Below are positions 30,258-39,686 of a stretch of 64,000 bases of DNA, piece after piece. The notes under the pieces are model-generated. The model did no database searches and was not told the origin of the DNA. It worked only from the letters and a program-made list of their open reading frames with translations. Both the position numbers and the translations under genes were made by a program. The stretch spans positions 372,001 through 436,000 of the forward strand of contig NZ_MUYG01000009.1 in assembly GCF_002155425.1 (NCBI RefSeq). The letters run 5' to 3'. How positions within the stretch are numbered: position 1 is the first letter of the stretch; every line of letters begins with the position of its first letter. The stretch comes from Erythrobacter donghaensis. GTDB lineage: Bacteria > Pseudomonadota > Alphaproteobacteria > Sphingomonadales > Sphingomonadaceae.

Positions 30258-31511
30258 TCATCCTGCCGTCGCGGCCCTGCGCCCCGCAGCGCCGCTCTCT
30301 CCCCCGGCTAGCAAGAGATGGTAAACAGAGAGATAACCGCGCGCATTCATCGCCCAGTCGTGACGGGTGCGAACATGGGTCTGCGCCCGGTCTTTCATCG
30401 CCTCCCACCCCGCGCGCGCATCCAGCAGACCGGCGAGCGCGGCGGCGCAGGCGGCGGGATCATCGGGGGCGAAGAGAGTGCCTGTCACGCAGTCCTCGAT
30501 CAGTTCGCGGTGTCCGCCGACGCCGGAGGCCGCCACCAGCTTGCGCTGGGCCATGGCTTCCAATGGCTTCAATGGCGTGACCAGATCGGTGAGGCGCTGG
30601 CTCTTGCGCGGATAGGCCAGCACATCGACCAGCGAATAATAGCGTTCGACTTCGGTGTGCGGCACCCGCCCGGTGAAGATCACGGCCTCGGGCTCGGGCA
30701 GCGCGGCGGCCGCGGCGCGCCAGGCCTCCGCCATCGGCCCGGCCCCCACCAGCAGCAGCCGGGCCTCGGGATGAGACTGGCGCAGGATCGGCATCGCCGC
30801 GATCAAATCGTCGACGCCCTCATAGGCATAGAAGCTGCCGATATAGCCGATCACCGGATCGCCCTGGGCAATGCCAAGCTGCGCTGCCAGGCCCTCGTCG
30901 CGCGCCACCGGCTCGCCGAACAGATCGAGATCGACCCCGTTGCGCATGACATGGATGCGGGTCTCGGGAATGCCGCGCTGTGCAAGATCCTGTTTCAGCC
31001 CGTCACAGATGGTGAACAAGGCGTCGGCTGATCGCGCCACCCGCGTTTCCAGTGCGCGGGTCAGACGGTATTTCAGGTTGCCCTCGGTTCCGGTCAGATT
31101 GCCGACCGCCGCATCTTCCCAGAAGGCGCGGATTTCATAGACGAAGGGAACGCCGAGCGCCCGCGCGGCGCGCTGCGCGGCGGCTCCGCACAAGGCGGGT
31201 GAATGGGCATGAATGATGTCGGGCCGCCATTCCTCGGCCAGAGCGAGGATCGTCGCGGTCAGCGCTTCGACCTCGTCCATCTCGCGAAAGCCGGGCAGGC
31301 CTGCGGGGGTGCCGGGCGTGCGGTGAAAGGTCAGCCCATCGGCCTCCTCGCACACCGGCCCGCCGGGCGCCTCGTGATTGTGTCGCTGGCCGGTGATCCC
31401 GCGCACTTCCAGCCCGTGCCCCTCCTGCGCCTTGAGGATCGCGCGGGTGCGGAAGGTGTAGCCCGAATGGAGCGGCAGCGAATGGTCGAGAACGTGCAGG
31501 ACGCGGGTCAT
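30258..31511 (-). CDS. Exosortase-A-associated GT4 glycosyltransferase
   Basis: 417 residues, GT-B fold, GT4 type. N-terminal MTRVLHVLDHSLPLHSGYTF with later IIHAHSPALCG and VYEIRAFWEDAAVGN is the signature of the PEP-CTERM/exosortase A system-associated glycosyltransferase family. The C-terminal nucleotide-sugar domain carries VIGYIGSFYAYEGVDDL and AYPRKS...PLKPLEAMA. It probably transfers sugar from an activated donor during synthesis of the exopolysaccharide linked to exosortase A. It is divergent from the small ORF and the ligase gene. Confidence 0.85.
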   Translation of the reverse strand: MTRVLHVLDHSLPLHSGYTFRTRAILKAQEGHGLEVRGITGQRHNHEAPGGPVCEEADGLTFHRTPGTPAGLPGFREMDEVEALTATILALAEEWRPDIIHAHSPALCGAAAQRAARALGVPFVYEIRAFWEDAAVGNLTGTEGNLKYRLTRALETRVARSADALFTICDGLKQDLAQRGIPETRIHVMRNGVDLDLFGEPVARDEGLAAQLGIAQGDPVIGYIGSFYAYEGVDDLIAAMPILRQSHPEARLLLVGAGPMAEAWRAAAAALPEPEAVIFTGRVPHTEVERYYSLVDVLAYPRKSQRLTDLVTPLKPLEAMAQRKLVAASGVGGHRELIEDCVTGTLFAPDDPAACAAALAGLLDARAGWEAMKDRAQTHVRTRHDWAMNARGYLSVYHLLLAGGESGAAGRRAATAG

Positions 31512-31600
31512 GACGCGTCTACTATCGCAGGCGTGCTTAACGCGCCGTCAACTGCATCGGCGTAAGGCTCGCGCATGAATACGGCCCGGAGCCCCTTGCG

Positions 31601-31819
31601 ATGATCGATCATGTCGCCCTGGCGATCGGCCATGCCCTGCTGGCGGTGGCGATGCTGCGCCTGGTGCTGCGCGCCGGGCTGGACGATGATCCACTGATCG
31701 GCGAAATCGAATCCGAGGCCGCCGACCGCCGCAAGCGCACCAGCAGCGCCGGACGCAGCGCCGCGCGCCGCGCACAGGGTGCGGGCGATCAGGAAGGCGA
31801 GCAGCGTCCCGATGCTTGA
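31601..31819 (+). CDS. Small one-TM protein upstream of the O-glycosylation ligase
   Basis: 72 residues: one membrane helix (VALAIGHALLAVAMLRLVL) followed by an acidic stretch (DDDPLIGEIESEAAD) and a basic tail. It overlaps the ligase start by eight bases (ATGCTTGA), so the two are probably translationally coupled. There is no strong ribosome-binding site before its ATG. Function unknown; it may be a membrane partner of the ligase. Confidence 0.5.
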   Translation: MIDHVALAIGHALLAVAMLRLVLRAGLDDDPLIGEIESEAADRRKRTSSAGRSAARRAQGAGDQEGEQRPDA

Positions 31820-33197
31820 TCTCGTCTTCCTCGCCTTCATCGGATATGTGTTGGTGCTGGGCCTCAAGCGCCCGTTCCTGTGGGTGCTGCTCTATGTCTA
31901 TATCGACATTCTTGCCCCGCAGCGGATCGGCTACACCATCATCACCACCCTGCCGCTGTCGCTGATCGCCTTTGCGGCGGCCTTTGGAGGCTGGCTGGCG
32001 CTCGACCGTAAGACCGGGGCGCGCTTCACGCTCAGACAGGGCCTGATGCTGGCGCTGCTGATCTATTGCTGGTGGAGCACCGGCCATGCCGATTTCCCCG
32101 AAGACGCGCTGACCAAATGGGACTGGGTGTGGAAGGCGCTGCTGTTCGCGATCTTCCTCCCCCTCACCCTCACCACCCGTGCGCGGATCGAGGGGCTAGC
32201 GCTGGTGCTGCTGCTTTCGGTCGCGACCATCGTGATCGGCACGGGGATGAAGACCGTGCTGGGCGGTGGAGGCTACCAGAACCTCAAGTTCTTCGTGAAC
32301 GACAATAGCGGGATCTATGAAAGCTCCACCCTTGCCACGGTGGCGATCGGGCTGGTGCCGTTGCTGTGGTGGTTCGTGAAGCATGGCACGATCTACCGCC
32401 CGCACTGGATGGTGACGGGCTTTGCGGTGGCGCTGACCTTCGCCTGCTTCCTCGTCCCCATCGGCACCGAAGCGCGCACCGGCCTGCTGTGCATCGCGGC
32501 CTTGGGCGTGCTGATGCTGCGCTACACCCAGCGGCGGATCCTGTTCATCGCGGGCGCGGGCGTGCTCGGGCTTGTCGCCCTGCCCTTCCTGCCGCAGTCG
32601 TATTACGACCGGATGGCGACCATCGCTCAGCCCGACGGCGACGAAAGCGCCTCCACCCGTGTGGCGGTGTGGGAATGGACGCTCGATTACGTCGCCGAAA
32701 AGCCCATGGGCGGCGGGTTCGATGCCTATCGCGGCAATCGCTTCGAATATTCCATGCCGGTGCGCACCGTGGACGGCAACACCACCAGCATCGAATACAA
32801 GGAAGTGGTCGATCAGGGCCGCGCCTATCACTCCTCGATCTTCGAGATGCTGGGCGAACAGGGCTGGCCGGGTTTGATGATGTGGCTGGCGCTGCATCTG
32901 CTCGGCCTGTGGCAGATGGAGCGACTCCAGCGGCGCTGGCGAAGGGCGGAAGAGGAGGCCGAGCGCTGGATCGCGCCGCTCGCCGCCGCGCTACAAATGG
33001 GCGCGGTGATCTATCTGGTCGGGGCGACGTTCCAGGGGATCGCCTATCAGCCGGTGATGCTGATGCTGGTGGGCCTGCAGATCGGGCTTCACACCTATTG
33101 CCGCCGGATCGATTCGGCGCGCGCGGCGCTGGCCCGCTCCGCCCCGCGCCGTTCGCCCTCCCCCACGCCGCTCCCCGGTGCCGTAGCGGCACATTAG
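31812..33197 (+). CDS. Putative O-glycosylation ligase, exosortase A system-associated
   Basis: 461-residue polytopic membrane protein with about ten helices and a large periplasmic loop before the last pair (GGGFDAYRGNRFEYSM...YHSSIFEMLGEQGWPG). Begins MLDLVFLAFIGYVLVLGLKRPFLWVLLYVYID, the known start of the exosortase-A-associated O-ligase family (related to O-antigen ligase). Probably joins polysaccharide to a protein or lipid acceptor in the periplasm. Start ATG 31812 is preferred over the in-frame 31779, because it matches the family and couples to the previous gene. The exosortase itself is not in this window. Confidence 0.85.
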   Translation: MLDLVFLAFIGYVLVLGLKRPFLWVLLYVYIDILAPQRIGYTIITTLPLSLIAFAAAFGGWLALDRKTGARFTLRQGLMLALLIYCWWSTGHADFPEDALTKWDWVWKALLFAIFLPLTLTTRARIEGLALVLLLSVATIVIGTGMKTVLGGGGYQNLKFFVNDNSGIYESSTLATVAIGLVPLLWWFVKHGTIYRPHWMVTGFAVALTFACFLVPIGTEARTGLLCIAALGVLMLRYTQRRILFIAGAGVLGLVALPFLPQSYYDRMATIAQPDGDESASTRVAVWEWTLDYVAEKPMGGGFDAYRGNRFEYSMPVRTVDGNTTSIEYKEVVDQGRAYHSSIFEMLGEQGWPGLMMWLALHLLGLWQMERLQRRWRRAEEEAERWIAPLAAALQMGAVIYLVGATFQGIAYQPVMLMLVGLQIGLHTYCRRIDSARAALARSAPRRSPSPTPLPGAVAAH

Positions 33198-33295
33198 AGA
33201 GCGTTGCGCTCCCCCCTGTGTTGCGCCATGAAGCCCCCGCAAACGCAGCGCGGCGGGCACGCGATCCCGTCGGCGAACGGCAAGGAGGAAGCCTC

Positions 33296-33745
33296 ATGAA
33301 TCCGCAGGAATTGGCCGCCAAGGTCGGCGAAGTGATCGGCACCAGCGAATGGGCCGAAATGAGCCAGGAACGCATCAACCAGTTCGCCGAGGCGACGGGT
33401 GACCACCAGTTCATCCACGTCAACGAAGAGATGGCCAAGATGACCCCCTTCGGCGGGACGATTGCCCACGGCTTCCTGACGCTGTCGATGATCCCCTATC
33501 TGGGTGCCCAAGGCGGCGCGCCGCGCATCGACGGGGTGAAGATGGGCGTCAACTACGGCGGCAACAAGACCCGCTTCATCGCCCCCGTGCGCGCCGGCAA
33601 GCGCATCCGCGGCCACTGGAAGCTCACCGAGATGATCGAGAAGCGCCCCGGCCAGTGGCAGCAGACCTGCGAGATCACCATCGAGATCGAAGGCGAGGAA
33701 AAGCCCGCGCTGATCTGCGAGTGGATCACGCAATACTTCGTGTGA
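33296..33745 (+). CDS. MaoC family (R)-enoyl-CoA hydratase-like protein
   Basis: 149-residue hot-dog protein. Motif ATGDHQFIHVNEEMAKMTPFGGTIAHGFL contains the Asp and His of the (R)-hydratase catalytic site, and the length matches single-domain R-hydratases. Likely hydrates trans-2-enoyl-CoA; in a PHA maker such enzymes can feed PhaC, but the gene is 12 kb from phaC and that link is inference. A GGAGG ribosome-binding site precedes ATG 33296. It stops 19 bases before an inverted-repeat element. Confidence 0.85.
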   Translation: MNPQELAAKVGEVIGTSEWAEMSQERINQFAEATGDHQFIHVNEEMAKMTPFGGTIAHGFLTLSMIPYLGAQGGAPRIDGVKMGVNYGGNKTRFIAPVRAGKRIRGHWKLTEMIEKRPGQWQQTCEITIEIEGEEKPALICEWITQYFV

Positions 33746-33764
33746 GGTTCACTTCACTCTAGAT

Positions 33765-33847
33765 CGTCATCCCGGCGCAGGCCGGGACCCAGAGCGACAA
33801 AGCTCCGCCCTGACCGTCTCTGGGTCCCGGCCTTCGCCGGGATGACG
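33765..33847. repeat. 30-base inverted-repeat element, MaoC-thiolase spacer
   Basis: Arms at 33765-33794 and 33818-33847 are inverted copies of 30 bases with one mismatch, separated by 23 bases. Each arm itself folds (TCCCGGC/GCCGGGA) and the outer tips are CGTCAT/ATGACG. It is the same design as the elements in the gltB-gltD spacer and upstream of asd. It looks like a dispersed REP/MITE-like intergenic repeat and may also act as a bidirectional terminator. Confidence 0.85.
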
Positions 33848-33879
33848 GCAGAGAGCAAAACACAAAGGATACTTTCATC

Positions 33880-35061
33880 ATGGCACGTGACGCCGTAATC
33901 GTTTCCACCGCCCGCACCCCCATCGGCCGCGCCTATAAGGGCGCCTTCAACGCCACCCCCGGCGCCACCCTCGGCGCGCTGAGCCTTGCCCCCGCGATCG
34001 AACGCGCCGGTATCGAAGCCGGCACGATCGACGATGTGGTGTGGGGCGCCGTCCTCACTCAGGGCACGCAGGCCGGCAATATCGCCCGCCAGGTCGCGCT
34101 GCGCGCCGGTTGCCCGGTGACCGTCAGCGGCCAGACCATCGACCGCCAGTGCTCCTCGGGCCTGATGGCGATTTCGACCGCAGCCAAGCAGATCATCGTC
34201 GACAACATGGACATCGTCGTCGGCGGTGGTCAGGATTCGATCTCGATGGTGCAGACCCCCGAGATGCGCGTCTCGCCCGACCGTTCGCTGATCGCGATGC
34301 ACAAGGACGTGTACATGCCGATGCTCGGCACCGCCGAGACGGTCGCCAAGCGCTATAACATCAGCCGCGAAGCGCAGGACGAATATGCCTACCAGTCGCA
34401 GATGCGCACTGCTGCCGCGCAGCAGGCCGGCAAGTTCGATGACGAGATCGTCGAAGTCACCACTACCATGAACGTGGTCGACAAGGAGACCAAGGAAGTC
34501 TCGCAGCGCGAAATCACGCTGTCGAAGGACGAAGGCAACCGCCCCGAAACCACGCTCGAAGGTCTCCAGAGCCTCAACCCCGTGATGGGCCCGGGCATGA
34601 ACATCACTGCGGGCAATGCCTCGCAGCTGTCGGACGGTTCCTCGGCCAGCGTGCTGATGGAAGCCAAGCTTGCCGAACAGAAGGGCCTCCAGCCCCTCGG
34701 CCGCTATGTCGGCATGGCGGTCGCAGGCACCGAGCCTGACGAAATGGGCATTGGGCCTGTGTTTGCGATCCCCAAGCTGCTGAAGCAGACCGGTCTCAAG
34801 ATGGACGACATCGGCCTTTGGGAGCTGAACGAAGCCTTCGCGGTGCAGGTGCTCTATTGCCGCGATCAGCTCGGCATCCCCAACGATATCCTCAACGTCA
34901 ATGGCGGCTCGATCTCGATCGGCCACCCCTACGGCATGACCGGCGCCCGCTGCACCGGCCACGCGCTGATCGAAGGCAAGCGCCGCGGCGCCAAGTACGT
35001 CGTCGTCACCATGTGCGTTGGTGGCGGAATGGGGGCGGCTGGTCTCTTCGAAGTCTTCTAA
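33880..35061 (+). CDS. Thiolase (acetyl-CoA acyltransferase)
   Basis: 393 residues. Acylation Cys91 in DRQCSSGL, catalytic His in [10 protein letters not shown], and the second Cys in [17 protein letters not shown]. Acts in beta-oxidation or in the reverse condensing direction; degradative (FadA-type) is more likely from the sequence, but no 3-hydroxyacyl-CoA dehydrogenase gene adjoins it. AAAGGATA precedes ATG 33880. Confidence 0.92.
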   Translation: MARDAVIVSTARTPIGRAYKGAFNATPGATLGALSLAPAIERAGIEAGTIDDVVWGAVLTQGTQAGNIARQVALRAGCPVTVSGQTIDRQCSSGLMAISTAAKQIIVDNMDIVVGGGQDSISMVQTPEMRVSPDRSLIAMHKDVYMPMLGTAETVAKRYNISREAQDEYAYQSQMRTAAAQQAGKFDDEIVEVTTTMNVVDKETKEVSQREITLSKDEGNRPETTLEGLQSLNPVMGPGMNITAGNASQLSDGSSASVLMEAKLAEQKGLQPLGRYVGMAVAGTEPDEMGIGPVFAIPKLLKQTGLKMDDIGLWELNEAFAVQVLYCRDQLGIPNDILNVNGGSISIGHPYGMTGARCTGHALIEGKRRGAKYVVVTMCVGGGMGAAGLFEVF

Positions 35062-35122
35062 AACGGAACATTCTTTCCGCGTCGGGGCTTGTTTCTCCTG
35101 TTCACAAATACAGGAGACGAAC

Positions 35123-35641
35123 ATGGCTACCGACGCGGAAATCCGCAGCAAGTTCTGGAAATCGCTCAAGAGCGACATGACGATGTTCCTCGGCATGGCC
35201 GGGGGCGAGGATGGCCACGCCCGTCCGATGACCGCCCAGCTTGAGGACGATCTTTACGAAGACGGTGAGTACAAGGGCCCGGTGTGGTTCTTCACCTCGA
35301 CCGACAACGGGCTTTACCAGCTGGTGCAGCAGGCCGAACTGGCGGGGAAGACCCCGCGCGCGATGGCGCATTTTGCCTCCAAGGGTCACGACATCTGGGC
35401 GAGCGTCCACGGCAACCTTTCGACCACCCGCGACCGCGCGACCATCGACCGGCTCTGGAACCGCTTCGTCGCGGCCTGGTATGACGGCAAGGACGACCCC
35501 AAGATCGCGCTGATCCGCCTTGACCCGCAGAATGCCGAAGTCTGGATCGACGCATCCTCGGTGGTCGCGGGCATCAAGATGCTGCTCGGGATCGATCCCA
35601 AGGAAGATTACAAGGACAAGGTTGCCCAAGTGCAGCTTTGA
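35123..35641 (+). CDS. Pyridoxamine 5'-phosphate oxidase-like stress protein
   Basis: 172 residues of the split-barrel flavin-binding family (general stress protein 26 type): VWFFTSTDNGLYQLVQ, MAHFASKGHDIWASVHG, ALIRLDPQNAEVWIDASS. These proteins bind FMN or related flavins; the substrate is unknown. ATG 35123 has AGGAGA 8-10 bases upstream, and the longer upstream reading overlaps the thiolase stop region and is rejected. It may be co-transcribed with thiolase. Confidence 0.85.
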   Translation: MATDAEIRSKFWKSLKSDMTMFLGMAGGEDGHARPMTAQLEDDLYEDGEYKGPVWFFTSTDNGLYQLVQQAELAGKTPRAMAHFASKGHDIWASVHGNLSTTRDRATIDRLWNRFVAAWYDGKDDPKIALIRLDPQNAEVWIDASSVVAGIKMLLGIDPKEDYKDKVAQVQL

Positions 35642-35768
35642 TCCTGACGGCATGACGTCATGACGGCGGCGCGGGAGGCGACTCCCGCGCCGCTTTGCAT
35701 TGTGTTCCCGAAGGGCAGCAGCCTTGCCCGCCAGCGCGTAACGGCGTGAGGGGTTTCGTAATCCCCCT

Positions 35769-36383
35769 GTGCGAAACTCCGGTGCCGTGACCAAGGACAA
35801 CACCTCCACACCTGCCGTGCCCCCGCGTTTCTTCGCGCAATTGCTGCTGCCCTTTGCCATTCCCGCCCTTCTGACCCTCGCGCTCGTCCTTACCGTCGGC
35901 GAGGGCTCGCCGCGCAATACCGCCCCCGGCTCCGGGCTCAAGGCGGCAGGGTTCGGCGCGGCGATGCTGACATGCCTTGCGGTCTGGCTGCTCGCCACGG
36001 GAGGGATCGCCGACCCGCGCGCGCGCAAACTGGCGGCGATCATGTGCGGTATGGTCGGCCTGATGGGCTGGCCCGTCTGGAGCATGGGCGTGCTGCCCAG
36101 CGTGAACGGGATGCGCCTCGGTCCGGCAGAGACGATCCGCATGACGCTCGAGCGAACGGAATTCACCGTCGCGCAGCGCAGCAGCACCCGCAATCACTGG
36201 GCGTGGCTCCGCCCCGATACGCCGGATTCCCGCGCAGCGGCAGGACGCTACTTCATTCCCGAGGCAACCTATCGGCAGTGGAATGGCGAGCAGCCCCGCA
36301 GCGTTACCGTGACGACAGCTCCGGGCCTTCTCGGTGCGCAGGTGGTAACGGGGTATGGACTGCCCGCGGATCAGACGCGCTAG
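35769..36383 (+). CDS. Hypothetical membrane protein
   Basis: 204 residues from a GTG at 35769 (an alternative GTG lies 18 bases on). Three predicted membrane segments (LLLPFAIPALLTLALVLTV, GFGAAMLTCLAVWLLAT, LAAIMCGMVGLMGWPVWSMGV) are followed by a soluble C-terminal domain of ~90 residues. No recognised family. It is convergent with the DUF427 gene. Confidence 0.55.
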   Translation: MRNSGAVTKDNTSTPAVPPRFFAQLLLPFAIPALLTLALVLTVGEGSPRNTAPGSGLKAAGFGAAMLTCLAVWLLATGGIADPRARKLAAIMCGMVGLMGWPVWSMGVLPSVNGMRLGPAETIRMTLERTEFTVAQRSSTRNHWAWLRPDTPDSRAAAGRYFIPEATYRQWNGEQPRSVTVTTAPGLLGAQVVTGYGLPADQTR

Positions 36384-36393
36384 CGTCTGCCTC

Positions 36394-36675
36394 TCACCCC
36401 ACAACGACCCCGCGCCAGAAAGCGATGCGGTCCTTGATCTCGGACGCAGCGCTTTTCGGATCGGAGTAATACCAAGCGGCGTCGGTATTGGTTTTGCCGT
36501 CCACCGTGATGCTGTGATAATGCGCGGTGCCCTTCCACGGGCACACCGTGGTGGTGGCGCTGTCACTCAGCACCGCCGGATCGACCGCCTCGCGCGGGAA
36601 GTAGTGGTTGCCTTCGACCACCACGGTCGCGTCGCTCTCGGCGATAACGGCGCCGTTCCATGTTGCCTTGACCAT
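36394..36675 (-). CDS. DUF427 family protein
   Basis: 93 residues beginning MVKATWNGAVIAES, with the family's ...VVEGNHYFPREAVDPAVL...CPWKGTAHYHSITVDG core. The GGAGGAGCAGG region before ATG 36675 supports this start over the longer in-frame one at 36840, which would overlap the divergent amidohydrolase. Single compact domain; biochemical role not established. Confidence 0.85.
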   Translation of the reverse strand: MVKATWNGAVIAESDATVVVEGNHYFPREAVDPAVLSDSATTTVCPWKGTAHYHSITVDGKTNTDAAWYYSDPKSAASEIKDRIAFWRGVVVG

Positions 36676-36790
36676 GCTTCCTGCTCCTCCAGCGATGCGC
36701 ACACCAGTCGCGCAATTGTTAGCGAGCCGCCGCCGCCCTTGCCCGCCAACCCACTTTGCGACATTCTCACCCTCATAAGGGAGAGAGAAT

Positions 36791-38557
36791 ATGGCGCAAT
36801 ACGACCTCATCATCCGGGGCGGCACGATCGTCGACGGCACCGGGGCCGCCGCCTACACCGGCGATGTCGCGGTGAAGGACGGCGTGATTGTCGCCGTCGG
36901 CCGGATCGCGGGCAGCGCCGCCGAGGAGATCGACGCGCGTGGCAAGACCGTCACCCCTGGCTTCGTCGACATCCACACCCATTATGACGGGCAGGCGACC
37001 TGGGATCAGGAAATGGCGCCCTCGAGCTGGCACGGGGTGACGACCGTGGTGATGGGCAATTGCGGCGTCGGCTTCGCGCCCGCCAAGCCCGACCGTCACG
37101 AGTGGCTCATCAGTCTGATGGAGGGGGTCGAGGACATTCCCGGCACCGCTCTGGCCGAAGGGATCACGTGGGACTGGGAGACCTTCCCCGAATATCTCGA
37201 CGCGCTCGAAAAGCTGCCCCGCACGGTCGATATCGGCACCCATGTCCCCCACGGCGCGGTTCGCGCCTACGTGCTGGGGGACCGCGAGCAGCCGGGCGCG
37301 GTGCCCACGCCCGAGGACATCGCCGCCATGGCGCAGATCGTCGAGGAAGGGGTGCGTGCGGGCGCACTGGGCTTCTCGACCTCGCGCACGGTGCTGCACA
37401 AGTCGGTCGATGGCGAACTCGTCCCCGGCACCACCGCCACGCCCGAGGAACTGATCGCGATCGGTCACGCGATGGGCCGGGCGACCGCGGCGGGCGGCCA
37501 TGCGGTGTTCGAGATGGCGAGCGATCTCAAGCGCGAATGGAATGAATTCGGCTGGATGGGGCAACTTTCGCGCGAGGCGAAGATCCCCGTCACCTTCGCC
37601 GCGCTGCAATCCATCGCCAAGGAACTCTCGCTCGACGAACAGATCGCCCAGATGCGCGCCGAGAACGACAATGGTGCGAACATCGTCGCCCAGATTGCAC
37701 TTCGAGGCAATGGCATTGTCATGGCATGGCAGGGTACCGTCCACCCCTTCCGCTTCCGCCCAAGCTGGATGGCGATCGCCGATCTGCCGTGGGAGGAGCA
37801 GCGGGCGAAACTGCTCGATCCGACGTTCAAGGCGCAAATGCTCGCCGAACCCAATGATTACACCGACGCGCCCAAGGATATCGGCGGGGTGGTGATGGCG
37901 ATCAGCATGGGCTGGACGCTGCAATTCGAAATGGACCCCGATTTCGACTACGAACCCGGCCCCGAAGCGAGCATCAACGCCCGCGCAGCTGCGGCCGGGA
38001 TGGCCCCGCAGGAATATGCCTATGACCTGCTGTGCCGCGATGAGGGGCGCGGGTTCATCTACCTGCCGATCCTCAACTACGCCGACGGCAATCTGGATTT
38101 CCTGCATCCGCTCCAGCACGCTGACGACACGGTGAATTCGCTCAGCGATGGCGGCGCGCATTGCGGGACGATCTGCGATGCGGCCTCGCCCACCTTCATG
38201 CTGGAGCACTGGGTCAAGTCGCGCCGGCGCGGGGCGCGGATCAGCCTCGAACAGGCGATCAAGCGCCAGTGCCGCGACACGGCGGTGCTTTACGGGCTTG
38301 CGGATCGCGGAGTGATCGCGCCGGGATACCTCGCCGATCTGAACGTGATCGACATGGACGCGCTCCAGCTCGGCAAGCCGTGGCTCGCCTTCGACCTTCC
38401 GGCGGGCGGCAAGCGGCTGCTTCAAAAGGCGACCGGCTATGTCGCGACGATCAAGAGCGGCGTGGTCACCTTCCGCGACGGGCATTGGACAGGCGAAACC
38501 CCCGGCGGCCTCATCCGCGGCCCGCAGCGGGTGGAGCTTGCCGAAGCGGCGGAGTAA
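36791..38557 (+). CDS. N-acyl-D-amino-acid deacylase-like amidohydrolase
   Basis: 588 residues of the metal-dependent amidohydrolase superfamily, D-aminoacylase/dihydroorotase-like branch. MAQYDLIIRGGTIVDGTG forms the N-terminal sandwich strand; metal motif VDIHTHYDGQ; the MGNCGVGFAP segment after it, with a conserved Cys, is typical of this branch. Substrate not predictable. An AAGGGAGAGAA ribosome-binding site precedes ATG 36791. Probably cytoplasmic; no signal peptide. Confidence 0.88.
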   Translation: MAQYDLIIRGGTIVDGTGAAAYTGDVAVKDGVIVAVGRIAGSAAEEIDARGKTVTPGFVDIHTHYDGQATWDQEMAPSSWHGVTTVVMGNCGVGFAPAKPDRHEWLISLMEGVEDIPGTALAEGITWDWETFPEYLDALEKLPRTVDIGTHVPHGAVRAYVLGDREQPGAVPTPEDIAAMAQIVEEGVRAGALGFSTSRTVLHKSVDGELVPGTTATPEELIAIGHAMGRATAAGGHAVFEMASDLKREWNEFGWMGQLSREAKIPVTFAALQSIAKELSLDEQIAQMRAENDNGANIVAQIALRGNGIVMAWQGTVHPFRFRPSWMAIADLPWEEQRAKLLDPTFKAQMLAEPNDYTDAPKDIGGVVMAISMGWTLQFEMDPDFDYEPGPEASINARAAAAGMAPQEYAYDLLCRDEGRGFIYLPILNYADGNLDFLHPLQHADDTVNSLSDGGAHCGTICDAASPTFMLEHWVKSRRRGARISLEQAIKRQCRDTAVLYGLADRGVIAPGYLADLNVIDMDALQLGKPWLAFDLPAGGKRLLQKATGYVATIKSGVVTFRDGHWTGETPGGLIRGPQRVELAEAAE

Positions 38558-38572
38558 TCCGCCGCCGTCACA

Positions 38573-39658
38573 TCAGGGTTCGATCACGATCCCCTTGGCC
38601 GGGTCGACCGCCCCACCGATCATGGTGAGGAAGGTCGTGCGCGCACCTTCAAGACCCTTGATCCGCACGATCTCGACCGTGCCCTCGACCGCACCCAGAA
38701 AGGCGTGCCAGGTTGCAGCGACCATCTTGCCGCCCTCGATCGGCCCATGCTCCTTGAAGAAGCTGACGAAGTGGTGCGGCGCAAAGAACAGCTCAGGCTT
38801 GGGCCCCGCAAGACCGCCGGTTTGCCCGAACCCTGCGCCGCGCTCTTCGATATGGGTCGCGCCGACGAGGCATGAATATTTGAGCGCATCGTCATAGTGG
38901 CCGTGGATCGCAGCCAGCAGCGCCGGGTTGCCTGCGAAGTCGACCGACACCGTATCGACCACCGGCAGGCCGCCAAGATCGTCATAAGCGACAACCTGGT
39001 CGTACAGCCCGGTGCTCTCGACAAAGGCGACATTGCCCGGCGAGGTCAGCCCGATCCGCTTGATCTGCGGCGAGTTCTGCCGCGCCACGCTGGCCAGACC
39101 CATCGCCGTCTTGGACGAGGCGCTGGTGAGCACCACCTGCCCCGCCCCAAACCAGTTTTCCGAGCGCATGAAATAGTCGATCATGAAGCCGGTCTTGAAC
39201 AGCGGCCCGTAGATCATCCGCTCCGCCTCGCGCGCGGGGTCATGTTCGGGGTCTGCGGCGAGCCGGGTGTAGGCATTATAGACCGGGCTCATCGGCTGGC
39301 GATAATCGGTCATGTCGGAAAAGCCGCCCGAATGAATCTTGCCGGGGATCACGTCCAGATGCGTGGCCATCGGGAGATACCCATAGACCCGCTCGCCCAC
39401 TTCGATGTCGGGACAGCGACTTTCGATCACCCGCGCATGGCCCCACATCGGGACGATGCCGAGGCCATCAGGGGCAGGGAAGAAGTCCCAATATTTGAAA
39501 CCATCGCCCACCACCGCATAGGTGACATTGTTGGCGGTAACCGAGAAACTCTCGACCGCCAAGCGCACCGCGCCATCGGTGAGGGATCCCATTGGCACCT
39601 CGGCCAGCACGGCATCGGTGAGCGCGTCCTTGCGAACGTGAACCTGAGCGGCGTTCAT
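38573..39658 (-). CDS. DUF2855 family protein, MDR-like
   Basis: 361 residues. N-terminal half resembles the GroES-like part of medium-chain dehydrogenases (GDGFKYWDFFPAPDGLGIVPMWGHARVIESR), and later TSASSKTAMGLASVARQ resembles a dinucleotide-binding turn; matches DUF2855. ATG 39658 is preferred over ATG 39664, because the AAGGAGGGG ribosome-binding site lies only one base from the upstream ATG. It is convergent with the amidohydrolase gene. Confidence 0.8.
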   Translation of the reverse strand: MNAAQVHVRKDALTDAVLAEVPMGSLTDGAVRLAVESFSVTANNVTYAVVGDGFKYWDFFPAPDGLGIVPMWGHARVIESRCPDIEVGERVYGYLPMATHLDVIPGKIHSGGFSDMTDYRQPMSPVYNAYTRLAADPEHDPAREAERMIYGPLFKTGFMIDYFMRSENWFGAGQVVLTSASSKTAMGLASVARQNSPQIKRIGLTSPGNVAFVESTGLYDQVVAYDDLGGLPVVDTVSVDFAGNPALLAAIHGHYDDALKYSCLVGATHIEERGAGFGQTGGLAGPKPELFFAPHHFVSFFKEHGPIEGGKMVAATWHAFLGAVEGTVEIVRIKGLEGARTTFLTMIGGAVDPAKGIVIEP

Positions 39659-39686
39659 CGGCATTCCCCTCCTTGTCGGGCGGGGA

